DNA of 64,000 nt from Betaproteobacteria bacterium (GTDB lineage: Bacteria; Pseudomonadota; Gammaproteobacteria; Burkholderiales; Burkholderiaceae_C), in assembly GCA_009919175.1 (NCBI GenBank), contig RGCL01000004.1, positions 22,009-86,008 on the forward strand. Reading direction: 5' to 3'. The notes under the pieces are model-generated. The model did not search any database and was not told where the DNA came from. It saw nothing but the letters and a program-made list of their open reading frames with translations. Numbering within the stretch: the stretch's first letter is position 1; each line of letters begins with the position of its first letter. Both the position numbers and the translations under genes were made by a program. Of this stretch, positions 26,344 to 35,408 are shown in pieces.

Positions 26344-28323
26344 TCAGGCCTGGATGTGGGCAACGATGTGGCGGGCGGCCACCTGCTGGCCTACCCCCAC
26401 CGTCAATTGGGTCACCTGCCCGGCACGCGGCGCGCACAAGCGATGCTCCATCTTCATGGCTTCGAGCACGAGCAAGACATCGCCCGCCTGCACCTGATCC
26501 CCCAGGGCCACCTCGACGCGCACCACACGCCCGTGCAAGGGGGCGCTCACGGTGCCATCGGCCACGGCGGCATGGCGGCTGGAGGGCTGCAGGCTCACGT
26601 CCTCGCCTTCGCACTGGGACAGGCCCGATTGCATCCAGAATGCATCGCCCGCGCGCACCCACTGCGCCACCACAGGCTGACCATCGATGCAGGCCGACAC
26701 CACCTGCGCGTCGAGCACCTGCCAATTGCTCAAGTGCCAGGTTTGCTCGCCCAGGCTCACCTGCCAGTCCTGGGCATGCCCCACAAGATGCCAGCTTTGG
26801 CGCGCCTCACCCGACTGGATCACCACCTGTCGCTCCAGGCGGTGCGAGGCATGCCACAGGGGCTCCTGCGCCGTTTGCCAACCATGGGGCGCGACCGCCA
26901 GTGTCAGGGCGGCCAGCGCCTGCAAGCGCACATCTGGCACAGGCTGGAGGGCCTGCGCCTCGTCGGCCAGGAAACCCGTGTGCGCCGCACCAGCCTCGAA
27001 CACGGGGTGCGCCAGCACCTGGGCCAACAACACGCGGTTGGTGGGCAGGCCCAGGCACACGGTCTGCGACAAGGCCCGCATCATGCGCTGGCGCGCATCG
27101 TCCCGGTCTGTGCCGTGGGCGATGAGCTTGCCCAGCATGGAGTCGTAAAACGGGCTGATGGTTTGCCCGCTGTGCAAAGCCGCATCGACCCGCACGCCTT
27201 CGGGCGCTTGCCAGCGCTGCAAGCGCCCCGCTTGCGGCAAATGCGATTGAGCCGGGTCTTCGGCACACAGGCGCACTTCCAGCGCGTGGCCAGACGATTC
27301 AAAGCGTGCGAGCAATTCATCCTGATCCAGGCTCAAGGGCTCGCCACGCGCCACACGAAACTGCCACGCCACCAGATCCAGCCCCGTGAGGCATTCGGTC
27401 ACCGGGTGCTCGACCTGCAAGCGCGTGTTCATCTCCATGAACCAGAACTCACCCTGGGCATTGAGCAAAAACTCCACCGTCCCGGCCCCACAGTAGCCGG
27501 CCTGGCCGGCCGACTGCGCCACGCGAATCGCAGCCCCACCCATGCGGCGACGCAAGGCCGCATCGACTCGGGGTGAGGGAGCCTCCTCGATGAGCTTTTG
27601 ATGCCGACGTTGCACCGAACAATCGCGCTCGCCCAGGTGCAACACATGCCCATGGGCATCGGCCAGGATTTGTACCTCGACATGGCGCGGCTCAATGAGG
27701 GCGCGCTCAAGCAGCAGGCGGCCATCGCCAAACGCCGCCTGTGCCTCGGCCTGGGCTGATGCCAATGCCGCAGGCAATTCGTCTGGCTCAGTGACCAAGC
27801 GCATGCCGCGCCCGCCACCGCCCGCTGCCGCCTTGACCATGATGGGCCAACCCAGACCCTTGGCTTGGCTATGCAAGGCCTTCAAGTCCAGGCTGGCCGA
27901 TGTGCCGGGCAGGACGGGTACGCCCGCACGCTGCATGCGTTCGCGGGCATTGGCCTTGTCCCCCATGGCTCGCATGGCCGAGGGCGCAGGTCCTATCCAG
28001 ACCAGGCCCGCATCGATCACGGCTTGGGCAAAGTCAGCGTTCTCAGACAAAAACCCATAACCGGGATGCACCGCCTGGGCGCCGCTTTGGCCAGCCGCAT
28101 GAAGGAGTTTGGCGATGTCGAGGTACGAGTCGGCAGGGCGCTCACCGCCCAGGCTGACCACCTGGTCGCAGGCCTGCAGGTGGGGCGCACCGCGATCGGC
28201 ATCCGAATGCACACCCACACAACGCAGCCCCAGTTGCCGGGCTGTGCGCGCCACGCGGGCCACGATCTCGCCACGATTGGCGATGAGCACGCTGTCAAAG
28301 GGTTGGAAGCGACCTGAGCCCAC
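26344..28323 (-). CDS. Acyl-CoA carboxylase biotin-containing (alpha) subunit, geranyl-/methylcrotonyl-CoA type
   Basis: The alpha subunit carboxylates its own biotin with ATP and bicarbonate and presents it to the carboxyltransferase. The roughly 659-residue product has a biotin carboxylase domain (IANRGEIVARVARTARQLG near the N-terminus, the ATP-grasp glycine loop AAAGGGGRGMR near residue 160, EMNTRLQVEHPVTE near residue 285) and a C-terminal biotinyl domain with the attachment lysine in LEAMKMEHR. No ATG fits; I infer a GTG start at 28323, five bases after the preceding gene. It resembles AtuF/LiuD; context with an SDR and no HMG-CoA lyase favours an Atu-like role. Confidence 0.9.
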   Translation of the reverse strand: MGSGRFQPFDSVLIANRGEIVARVARTARQLGLRCVGVHSDADRGAPHLQACDQVVSLGGERPADSYLDIAKLLHAAGQSGAQAVHPGYGFLSENADFAQAVIDAGLVWIGPAPSAMRAMGDKANARERMQRAGVPVLPGTSASLDLKALHSQAKGLGWPIMVKAAAGGGGRGMRLVTEPDELPAALASAQAEAQAAFGDGRLLLERALIEPRHVEVQILADAHGHVLHLGERDCSVQRRHQKLIEEAPSPRVDAALRRRMGGAAIRVAQSAGQAGYCGAGTVEFLLNAQGEFWFMEMNTRLQVEHPVTECLTGLDLVAWQFRVARGEPLSLDQDELLARFESSGHALEVRLCAEDPAQSHLPQAGRLQRWQAPEGVRVDAALHSGQTISPFYDSMLGKLIAHGTDRDDARQRMMRALSQTVCLGLPTNRVLLAQVLAHPVFEAGAAHTGFLADEAQALQPVPDVRLQALAALTLAVAPHGWQTAQEPLWHASHRLERQVVIQSGEARQSWHLVGHAQDWQVSLGEQTWHLSNWQVLDAQVVSACIDGQPVVAQWVRAGDAFWMQSGLSQCEGEDVSLQPSSRHAAVADGTVSAPLHGRVVRVEVALGDQVQAGDVLLVLEAMKMEHRLCAPRAGQVTQLTVGVGQQVAARHIVAHIQA

Positions 28324-28328
28324 GCGCG

Positions 28329-29480
28329 TCAGGTCCTGGGCAAGGTGTGCATGAATTTGCAAATGATGCCCAGCATCACCTCGTCGGCGCCGCCGCCAAT
28401 CGAGGCCAGACGTCCGTCGCGGTACATCCGCGAAATGGGGTTCTCCCAGGTGAAGCCCATGCCCCCCCAAAACTGCAAACAGGCATCGGGCACGGTGCGC
28501 AAGAGGCGACCGGCCTTGAGTTTGGCCATGGATGCCCACTCGGTCACATCGCGCCCGGCGATGTAGTGCTCGGTGGCCATGTAGGTGAGCGCGCGCAGGG
28601 ACTCGACTTCGGTCTTGAGCTCAGCCAGCTTGAAGTGCACCGTTTGATTGTCGAGGATGGCGCGGCCAAAAGCCTCGCGCTCGCGGGTGTAGTCAATCGT
28701 CTGGTCGATGCAGTTGATCAGCCCCTGGATGGCATTGGCCGCGCACCACAGGCGCTCTTCCTGGAACTGCTGCATCTGATAGATGAAGCCCATGCCCTCC
28801 TCGCCAATGCGATAGCGCTGAGGCACGCGCACGCTGTCGAAATGGATCACGCCGGTGTCACTGGCCATCATGCCGATCTTGCGGATCTTGCGCGCGCGCG
28901 TGATGCCTGGTGTGTTCATGGGCACCATGATCAAGCTTTTGTTCTTGTGGGCAGCACCCTCGCTGGTGTTGGCCAGCAGACACATCCAGTCGGCTTGCAA
29001 GCTGTTGGTGATCCACATCTTGCCGCCATCGATCACATAGTCGTCGCCATCTTTGCGTGCGGTGGTGCGAATGGAGGCCACATCAGAGCCCGCACCGGGC
29101 TCGGACACCCCGATGCAGCCCACTTGCTCGCCCCGAATCGCTGGCACCAGGAATTGCTCGCACAGCGCTTTGGAGCCAAACCGCGCCAGGGCGGGGGTGG
29201 CCATGTCGGTTTGAACGCCAATCGCCATGGGGATGGCACCGCAGCTGATGTGCCCCAGGGTCTGCGCCATCATCACCGAATAGGAATAGTCCAGACCCAG
29301 GCCACCATACTCGGTGGGCTTGGTCAAACCGAGGAATCCCAGATCGCCCAGCTTGCGAAACACATCGTGAGCGGGGAACTGTTCAGCGGCCTCCCAGTCG
29401 TCCACGTGGGGGTTGATCTCTTGGTCAATGAAGCGCTTGAGGTTGCGCTCGAGCTCTTCGTGTTCATGGGTGATCAGCAT
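28329..29480 (-). CDS. Acyl-CoA dehydrogenase, citronellyl-CoA dehydrogenase (AtuD)-like
   Basis: A 383-residue acyl-CoA dehydrogenase. MLITHEHEELERNLKRFIDQ at the start, GCIGVSEPGAGSDVASIRTT near residue 120, GKMWITNSLQADWMCLLAN near residue 150 and ISRMYRDGRLASIGGGADE near the end recall AtuD, the dehydrogenase of acyclic terpene catabolism in Pseudomonas. AtuD makes the double bond before carboxylation of geranyl-CoA. The GGGADE segment stands where other members have GGTSE. The adjacent carboxylase alpha and beta genes support such a pathway. Isovaleryl- or another branched acyl-CoA remains a possible substrate. Confidence 0.85.
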   Translation of the reverse strand: MLITHEHEELERNLKRFIDQEINPHVDDWEAAEQFPAHDVFRKLGDLGFLGLTKPTEYGGLGLDYSYSVMMAQTLGHISCGAIPMAIGVQTDMATPALARFGSKALCEQFLVPAIRGEQVGCIGVSEPGAGSDVASIRTTARKDGDDYVIDGGKMWITNSLQADWMCLLANTSEGAAHKNKSLIMVPMNTPGITRARKIRKIGMMASDTGVIHFDSVRVPQRYRIGEEGMGFIYQMQQFQEERLWCAANAIQGLINCIDQTIDYTREREAFGRAILDNQTVHFKLAELKTEVESLRALTYMATEHYIAGRDVTEWASMAKLKAGRLLRTVPDACLQFWGGMGFTWENPISRMYRDGRLASIGGGADEVMLGIICKFMHTLPRT

Positions 29481-29503
29481 GGGGGCTCCAGTTCAAGGGG
29501 ATG

Positions 29504-31078
29504 TCAGGGTCTGGCCACGCCATATTGCATGGGCCTCAGGGGGGTGTGTTGGGCGCGTTGGCACAGGCCCAAGGTGAGGGTCAGGACACGGCGCGTGTCA
29601 CGCGGATCAATGATGCCGTCATCGAGCAACAAACCCGAGGTGTAAAAGGCGCTCATCTGCCGCTCAAAGGTGTCCACCACGCGCTGCTGCATGGCTTGCA
29701 AGCGGGCTGGGTCGACTGACTCGCCTTTGGCCCGCGCCGACTCCTGCATCACGATGCCCATGGTGCCCGCTGCCTGCTGCGGACCCATCACCGCCGTTTG
29801 GGCGTTGGGCCACACGAACAGGAAGCGGGGACCAAAGGCGCGGCCACACATGCCGTAGTTGCCCGCGCCAAACGAGGCGCCGCACTGCACGGTGATCTGT
29901 GGCACACGGGCATTGGAGAGCGCCTGGATCTGCTTGGAGCCGTGCTTGATCATGCCGGCTTGCTCGGACTCTTTGCCCACAATGAAGCCCGTGGTGTTTT
30001 GCAGCCACACCAGAGGTAAGCCGCTTTGGTCGCAGGCTTGCACAAAGTGGGCGATCTTGTTGCTGCCAGCCGGATCGATGGGACCGTTGTTGCTGATCAC
30101 GCCCACGCGGTGTGCGCCAATCGATGCATGGACGCACAAGGAGGCCGGGCCATGATCGGCCTTGAATTCCAGCCATTGGGAGCCATCGACCACATGCCGC
30201 AGCACCTCACGCATGTCGATGGGGGTGCGCCAATCGGGCGGCATGAGGTCGAGCAAGCCCTCGGCCTGAACCAGCGGGGCCAGATCGGCAGAGGGGGTGA
30301 AGTCGGAAGACTGCCAGCCCAGAGCGGCAATCAACTCGCGCGCCAGACCCAGGGCATGGGCATCGTCTTCGGCCACGTACTCGGCCAGACCCGACACACT
30401 GGCGTGCATGTCAGCACCACCCAGGGCTTCGTCATCGGCCACTTCGCCGGTGGCCGCTTGCAGCAAGGCCGGCCCAGCCAGAAATGCACGCCCGCGCCCA
30501 CGCACCATGATCACGTAGTCGGATAAGCCCGTCATGTAGGCCCCACCCGCCGTCGAAGGACCATGGACCACGGCCAACACAGGAATGCCCGCCGCTGACA
30601 AGCGGGTGAGGAGATGGAAGTTCCCACCGCCATGAATGAACTGTTCCACCCGGTACTGCAGCAGGTTGGCCCCGGCAGACTCCACCAGGTGCACAAAGGG
30701 CAAGTGGTTTTCCAGGGCAATGCGCTGGGCACGCTGGAATTTTTCCAGACCCATGGGCTGCAAGGCGCCGGCATCGATGCCCGCATCGTCGGCCACCAGC
30801 ATGACCCAAGTGCCCGATACACGGCCTATGCCGGTGATCAGACCCCCACCCGCCACGGACTTGTCCGGGTCTGGCGTGTCTTGCAGCCAGCCCGCCAGGG
30901 TGGAGAGTTCAAGAAAGGGCGAACCAGGATCGAGCAGGCGTTGCACGCGCTCGCGGGGGAGCAACTGCCCGCGCCGCGTCATGCGCGGCAGGGCCTGCGC
31001 GCTGCGCTCGCGGGTGCGCGCCTCGATCTCGCGCCAGCGTGCCAGGGTTTGGGCGTGGTGTTCGCGGTGTGTGCTCAT
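29504..31078 (-). CDS. Acyl-CoA carboxylase carboxyltransferase (beta) subunit, geranyl-CoA carboxylase (AtuC)-like
   Basis: The beta subunit moves carboxyl from biotin to an enoyl-CoA. The 524-residue product has both crotonase-like halves, with STAGGAYMTGLSDYVIMVRG near residue 180 and GASFGAGNYGMCGRAFGP near residue 405. The segment FIHGGGNFHLLTRLSAAG near residue 150 differs from the DRDHFGRIFYNQ-like stretch of methylcrotonyl-CoA carboxylases. The geranyl-CoA enzymes are reported to carry a smaller residue in place of a phenylalanine in the acyl pocket. This suggests a longer substrate, but needs an alignment. Its ATG overlaps the SDR stop. Confidence 0.87.
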   Translation of the reverse strand: MSTHREHHAQTLARWREIEARTRERSAQALPRMTRRGQLLPRERVQRLLDPGSPFLELSTLAGWLQDTPDPDKSVAGGGLITGIGRVSGTWVMLVADDAGIDAGALQPMGLEKFQRAQRIALENHLPFVHLVESAGANLLQYRVEQFIHGGGNFHLLTRLSAAGIPVLAVVHGPSTAGGAYMTGLSDYVIMVRGRGRAFLAGPALLQAATGEVADDEALGGADMHASVSGLAEYVAEDDAHALGLARELIAALGWQSSDFTPSADLAPLVQAEGLLDLMPPDWRTPIDMREVLRHVVDGSQWLEFKADHGPASLCVHASIGAHRVGVISNNGPIDPAGSNKIAHFVQACDQSGLPLVWLQNTTGFIVGKESEQAGMIKHGSKQIQALSNARVPQITVQCGASFGAGNYGMCGRAFGPRFLFVWPNAQTAVMGPQQAAGTMGIVMQESARAKGESVDPARLQAMQQRVVDTFERQMSAFYTSGLLLDDGIIDPRDTRRVLTLTLGLCQRAQHTPLRPMQYGVARP

Positions 31079-31941
31079 GCGCGCTCATCCAGGACCTTGG
31101 GACGGCTGGCCAAGTGAAAGCCATTGAACTCGGGTGTGCTGCCCCCCGTGCCGACTTGCGGCCAGATGCGCTTGGCATTGGGTGCTGCGCCGTCCACGCG
31201 CAAGCAAGCCCCAGAGATGAAGGCCGCAGCCTCACTGAGCAAAAACACGATGGCTGCCGAGACTTCGCTTTCGGTGCCCATGCGCTGCACGGGCACGAGC
31301 TGGCGCATGCCACGGATTTGCGCAGTCATCTCGGGGGGGTATTGGTCCATGCCACTGGAAGCGATCCAGCCCGGAGCGACGGCATTGACGCGAACGGGTC
31401 CCCACTCCAGGGCGGCGGTTTCGGTGAAGTTGAGCATGCCAGCGCGCGCCGCACCCGAGTGCCCCATGCCTGGCATGCCCATCCAGATGTCGGCAATCAC
31501 ATTGACGATGGCTCCACCATGCTGCGCCATCCATTGATTGCGGCATTCGCGCGCCATCAAAAAACCACCGGTGAGGTTGTTGCGCACCACGGCATCCCAG
31601 CCTTTGGCGCTGATGTCTGACAGAGGCGATGGGAATTGACCCCCAGCGTTGTTCACCAGCCCATCGATGCGGCCATGGATGCGCAGCACATCGGCCACGG
31701 TCTCCCGCACGGTGTCTTCTTCGCGGATGTCGCACACATGGATGCTGGACTCGCCCCCTTGCTGAGCCAACTCGGCAGCCACGGCTTGGAGCTTGTCGCG
31801 CTTGCGGCCTACCAGTGCCACGCGCGCGCCCAGGCTCACGAGTTCATGGGCGGTGCAGCGCCCAATGCCAGATCCGCCCCCGGTGACGAGCACCACTTGC
31901 TGGGCAAAAAGACCCGGCCGAAACACGCTGCGATAAGTCAT
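31075..31941 (-). CDS. Short-chain dehydrogenase/reductase, AtuB-like
   Basis: A 288-residue NAD(P)-dependent SDR. The cofactor motif is VTGGGSGIGRC near residue 17, followed by NNAGG and the unusual ADIWMGMPGMGHSGAARAGM near residue 149, in which the common YxxxK pattern is replaced by HSGAARAG. This replacement also occurs in AtuB-type proteins and enoyl-reductase-like SDRs. The ATG at 31941 (MTYRSVFRPGLFAQQ) has GGAAAAG upstream and lies about 30 bases after the predicted transcription start. A second ATG at 31965 would be too close to that start. It is the first gene of the SDR-beta-dehydrogenase-alpha operon. Confidence 0.85.
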   Translation of the reverse strand: MTYRSVFRPGLFAQQVVLVTGGGSGIGRCTAHELVSLGARVALVGRKRDKLQAVAAELAQQGGESSIHVCDIREEDTVRETVADVLRIHGRIDGLVNNAGGQFPSPLSDISAKGWDAVVRNNLTGGFLMARECRNQWMAQHGGAIVNVIADIWMGMPGMGHSGAARAGMLNFTETAALEWGPVRVNAVAPGWIASSGMDQYPPEMTAQIRGMRQLVPVQRMGTESEVSAAIVFLLSEAAAFISGACLRVDGAAPNAKRIWPQVGTGGSTPEFNGFHLASRPKVLDERA

Positions 31942-31952
31942 TCGTCTTTTCC

Positions 31953-31982
31953 ATATTCCAAGCATTTCCTTGTCTGGAATAT
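31953..31982. promoter_or_regulatory. Inverted repeat over the -10 of the SDR operon promoter, candidate operator
   Basis: ATATTCCA and TGGAATAT are perfect eight-base arms with a 14-base spacer, so the arm centres are 22 bases (two helical turns) apart. One arm overlaps the -10 box and the other lies just downstream of the predicted start of transcription. That position fits a repressor. No regulator gene is adjacent in the window. Confidence 0.65.
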
Positions 31983-32006
31983 AGGTACGCACCCCCAGGG
32001 TGTCAA
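31978..32006 (-). promoter_or_regulatory. Sigma-70 promoter of the SDR/acyl-CoA carboxylase operon
   Basis: On the minus strand TTGACA (32006-32001) is a perfect -35 and TATATT (31983-31978) a five-of-six -10, separated by exactly 17 bases. The predicted start of transcription is near 31971, 30 bases before the SDR start codon. The promoter sits in the 96-base gap after the enoyl-CoA hydratase gene, so the operon can be expressed without that gene. Confidence 0.8.
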
Positions 32007-32037
32007 TTCGTGCAAGGCCAGTGTCGCGGTGAGGTCC

Positions 32038-32823
32038 TCATGCAGGACCCAGGCGTTGACCGCCACGTCCTGCCCCCTGCTCAAAGGCCTTGGCGCCGCG
32101 TTCAGCTTCGCCCGAGGCCAGGGTATGGAGGCCGCATTCAAACTCCTGGGCCAAGGCCTCGTCCAAGGTGAGGCCAAATTGCTCGTGAGCCGATCGCCGG
32201 TCGTTGCGCATGCAAGTCTGGGGGTGTCGTGACAGTTCCTCGGCCAATGCCACTGCTGCTGCAAGCGCTTGACCATGCGGCACGACCCGGTTGGCCAGTC
32301 CCATGGCCAGGGCTTCAGGTGCAGCGACGGCGCGGCCCGTGAGGATGAGATCCAGGGCACGCGACAAACCAATGAGCCGGGGCAGGCGCACAGTGCCGCC
32401 ATCGATGAGGGGCACGCCAAAGCGGCGGCAAAACACACCCATCACCGCCGAGTCCTCCATCACCCGCAAATCACACCACAAGGCCAGCTCCAACCCGCCC
32501 GCCACCGCATGACCGGCAATCGCCGCAATGACCGGCTTGCCCAGCAGCATGCGCGACGGCCCCATGGGACCATCGCCAGTGGGCTCGATGCGGTTGCGAC
32601 GCTCGGCATCGTTCAAGGCCTTGAGGTCGGCACCGGCGCAAAAACTGCCGTGCTCGCCATGCAGCACGGCCACATCGGCGTCGGGATCGGCATCAAAACG
32701 GCGAAAGGCATCGGCCAGGGCCTGGGCAGTGGCACGGTCCACAGCATTGCGAGCCTGGGCACGGTTGAGGCTCACGATGGTGATGCGGCCTTGCTGGCGA
32801 ACCAGTACATCGGTTGAGGACAT
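32038..32823 (-). CDS. Enoyl-CoA hydratase (crotonase family)
   Basis: A 261-residue crotonase. The oxyanion-hole segments are SFCAGADLKAL near residue 60 and IAGHAVAGGLELALWCDLRV near residue 100. The active-site stretch GVPLIDGGTVRLPRLIGLSR near residue 140 has an aspartate where many hydratases have glutamate. The start at 32823 (MSSTDVLVRQQG) has AAGGAG upstream. In an Atu-like pathway it could hydrate the carboxylated enoyl-CoA as AtuE does. It is only a generic member by sequence, and a strong promoter between it and the SDR shows it can be a separate unit. It is divergent from hemE. Confidence 0.87.
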   Translation of the reverse strand: MSSTDVLVRQQGRITIVSLNRAQARNAVDRATAQALADAFRRFDADPDADVAVLHGEHGSFCAGADLKALNDAERRNRIEPTGDGPMGPSRMLLGKPVIAAIAGHAVAGGLELALWCDLRVMEDSAVMGVFCRRFGVPLIDGGTVRLPRLIGLSRALDLILTGRAVAAPEALAMGLANRVVPHGQALAAAVALAEELSRHPQTCMRNDRRSAHEQFGLTLDEALAQEFECGLHTLASGEAERGAKAFEQGAGRGGQRLGPA

Positions 32824-32942
32824 GAAAGGCTCCTTGTGGACTGGGGTTATATTGGCATCTTCGCTGTTCATGCCACCGCACTTGTCCTGTTCAGGTGATG
32901 GGGGTTTTGTAGTACCGATTTCCAGTTTGCCCATTGCCCGCC

Positions 32943-34049
32943 ATGAATGCTCCCCTGCTGAACGACACCTTCCTCAAAGCCTGCCTGCGCCAGGCCACAG
33001 ACCACACTCCGATTTGGCTCATGCGCCAAGCCGGACGCTATCTGCCCGAATACTGCGCCACACGGGCCAAAGCCGGCAGCTTCATGGGCTTGGCCACCAA
33101 CGTGGGCTTTGCCACCGAGGTGACCTTGCAGCCGCTGGAGCGTTACGCGCTGGACGCAGCCATTTTGTTCAGCGACATCCTGACCGTGCCCGACGCCATG
33201 GGTCTGGGCCTGAGCTTTGCCCAGGGCGAGGGACCCCGCTTTGAACGCAACATCCGCACTGAGCAGGATGTCCAAGGCCTGGCCGTGCCTGACATGAACC
33301 GCCTCAAATATGTGTTTGATGCGGTGACCTCGATCCGCCGTGCACTCAAGGGGCGCGTCCCCCTGATTGGTTTTTCGGGCAGCCCCTGGACCCTGGCGTG
33401 CTACATGGTCGAGGGCGGCGGCTCGGAGGACTACCGCGCCGTCAAGTCGCTGATGTATGCCCGCCCCGACCTCATGCAACGCATCCTGGACATCAATGCC
33501 GATGCGGTGGCGCTCTACCTGAATGAACAAATCCGCGCAGGCGCACAGGCCGTGATGGTGTTTGATTCCTGGGGCGGGGTCATGGCCGATGGCCTGTTCC
33601 AGCGCTTCAGCCTCGCATCTGTAGCTCGCGTGTTGTCGCAACTCATCCGCACCCACGAGGGCGTCACCATCCCGCGCATCGTCTTCACCAAGGGCGGTGG
33701 CCAGTGGCTGGGCGACATGGCGGCACTGGACTGCGACGCGCTGGGTGTGGATTGGACGGTCAACCTGGGCAAAGCACGCGCGCTGGTGGGCGGCGCCGTG
33801 GGCGGTCCGGGCAAAGCCTTGCAGGGCAACTTTGACCCCATGGCCTTGTTTGCGCCGCCTGAGCAAGTGGCCGCCGAGGCCATCCGTGTGCTGGAAGACT
33901 TTGGCGCGCCGCACACCGATGCGTCTACCACCGGCCCCACCCAGATCTTCAACCTCGGTCACGGCATCAACCAGTTCACGCCGCCCGAGCATGTGAGCGC
34001 CCTGGTGGACACGGTGCACGCGCACTCGCGCGCCATGCGCAAGCGCTGA
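32943..34049 (+). CDS. hemE: Uroporphyrinogen decarboxylase
   Basis: HemE removes four acetate carboxyls from uroporphyrinogen III to give coproporphyrinogen III in heme synthesis. The 368-residue product has the N-terminal signature [15 protein letters not shown] near residue 23, the catalytic aspartate in [17 protein letters not shown] near residue 83, and [19 protein letters not shown] near residue 143. The ATG at 32943 ([17 protein letters not shown]) fits family N-termini better than the frame's earlier start at 32934. No strong ribosome-binding site is visible. It is divergent from the hydratase gene. Confidence 0.96.
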   Translation: MNAPLLNDTFLKACLRQATDHTPIWLMRQAGRYLPEYCATRAKAGSFMGLATNVGFATEVTLQPLERYALDAAILFSDILTVPDAMGLGLSFAQGEGPRFERNIRTEQDVQGLAVPDMNRLKYVFDAVTSIRRALKGRVPLIGFSGSPWTLACYMVEGGGSEDYRAVKSLMYARPDLMQRILDINADAVALYLNEQIRAGAQAVMVFDSWGGVMADGLFQRFSLASVARVLSQLIRTHEGVTIPRIVFTKGGGQWLGDMAALDCDALGVDWTVNLGKARALVGGAVGGPGKALQGNFDPMALFAPPEQVAAEAIRVLEDFGAPHTDASTTGPTQIFNLGHGINQFTPPEHVSALVDTVHAHSRAMRKR

Positions 34050-34064
34050 GCCCGCGCCGCAGGT

Positions 34065-35384
34065 TCAGCTCAGGCCGGTTTGGCTGGCCAGCACCTTGTC
34101 GATGCGCCGGCCATCCATGTCCATGACTTCAAAACGCCAGTTGGCCCAGGTCACGCTGTGCCCCTCGGTGGGCAAGCGCCCCATAAGGTAGAGCATCAGG
34201 CCCGCCAACGTGTTGTAGTGGCCGCCCTCTTCATCGGGCAAGTCGTCCAGTGCCAGGCGCAGCTTGATCTCCTGCAAGGGCATGAGGCCGTCGAGCAACC
34301 AGGACCCATCCTCGCGTTGCGTCGCCCAGTGGATGGTGTCGTGCGAAGACGGGGTGAGTTCACCCGTGATGGCCTCAAGCAAATCTCCCGGCGTCACCAG
34401 GCCTTGCACCTCACCATATTCATCGACCACACAGGCCAGGCGCCCCAGGCCGTGGCGCTTGACGTTTTGGTGTTGCTCGGCCTCCACCTTGAGTTTGGTG
34501 AGCAAGTCCAGCCCGGTGAGGGTTTCAGGCAAATAGAGCGCGGGCTCGATCAAGTCGGCAATGGGTTCATGGCGCTGGGGATGCTGGATCAGGGTCGACA
34601 GCGCAATGACCCCCAGCACATGGTCCATGGAGCCCTTGGCCACCAAATACCAGGAGTGCAGGGGTTGCTCACGAATCTCGGCCAGCGCCTGCTCCACGGT
34701 GGACTGGCCATCGAGCCAGACCACATCGGCACGCGGGGTCATGAAGGAGGTCAAGGGTCGATCGTCCAGACGAAAGACGTTGCTCACCACCTGATGTTCC
34801 TCGGCCTCGATGGCGCCATGCCCCACGGCCTCGGTGAGGCTCACCGACACGTCTTGCGATGTCATGCGGTGGACTGCGGCGTTGTCCAGCCTGAGCAACC
34901 TCAGGATCCAGGCCGTAGAACCTGCAAGCAAGCGCACAAAGGGTTTGGTGAGCCAGGCCAGGGACAACATGAGGGGGGCAAGCCAGCGGGCCAGGGTCTC
35001 GGGAAACATTTGCCCAATGCGCTTGGGCACCAGCTCGCCAAAGATGATGGTGAAAAAGGTGATGCCCACCACCACCAAGGCGGTGGCCAGCGGCGAAGCC
35101 CAGGCTGGACTCAGACCCAGGGCTTGCAGATCGGCCATGAGCGGACCGCTGAATGCGGCCTCGCCCACGATGCCATTGAGCAGGCCAATCGAGGTGATGC
35201 CCACCTGAACCGTGGAGAGGAACTCGGTGGGCTTGTCCACCAGCTCCAGCGCCTTGCGCGCACCTGGGACCTGATCCTCGGCGAGGCTGAGCAGGCGGTT
35301 GCGGCGCGAAGCGGCCACGGCCATTTCGGACATGGCAAAGACCGCGTTGACCAGGGTCAGAAAAACGATGAGAAGGATGTCCAT
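34065..35384 (-). CDS. CNNM/CorC-HlyC family membrane protein (DUF21 plus CBS domains)
   Basis: A 439-residue inner-membrane protein, often annotated as hemolysin family but more likely a magnesium or cation exporter or regulator. The DUF21 membrane domain (about residues 1-180) has several helices and GELVPKRIGQMFPE near residue 117. A CBS pair follows (about residues 200-340, including SFMTPRADVVWLD and VVDEYGEVQGLVTPGDLLE), then the C-terminal CorC_HlyC domain ending SVTWANWRFEVMDMDGRRID. It is divergent from apaH with only 24 bases between the start codons, so the two promoters must overlap coding sequence. Confidence 0.9.
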   Translation of the reverse strand: MDILLIVFLTLVNAVFAMSEMAVAASRRNRLLSLAEDQVPGARKALELVDKPTEFLSTVQVGITSIGLLNGIVGEAAFSGPLMADLQALGLSPAWASPLATALVVVGITFFTIIFGELVPKRIGQMFPETLARWLAPLMLSLAWLTKPFVRLLAGSTAWILRLLRLDNAAVHRMTSQDVSVSLTEAVGHGAIEAEEHQVVSNVFRLDDRPLTSFMTPRADVVWLDGQSTVEQALAEIREQPLHSWYLVAKGSMDHVLGVIALSTLIQHPQRHEPIADLIEPALYLPETLTGLDLLTKLKVEAEQHQNVKRHGLGRLACVVDEYGEVQGLVTPGDLLEAITGELTPSSHDTIHWATQREDGSWLLDGLMPLQEIKLRLALDDLPDEEGGHYNTLAGLMLYLMGRLPTEGHSVTWANWRFEVMDMDGRRIDKVLASQTGLS

Positions 35385-35408
35385 TCAGTTGGGGGCGACA
35401 ATCAATGC

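Noticed and set aside
31942..31992. Upstream start codons for the SDR at 31965 and 31992
   Set aside because: The first is within about six bases of the predicted transcription start and the second is upstream of it. The ATG at 31941 has a better ribosome-binding site and gives the family N-terminus.
34080..35408. Long in-frame extension upstream of apaH
   Set aside because: It is antisense to the CNNM gene. ApaH begins at its canonical MALYLIGDLQG.
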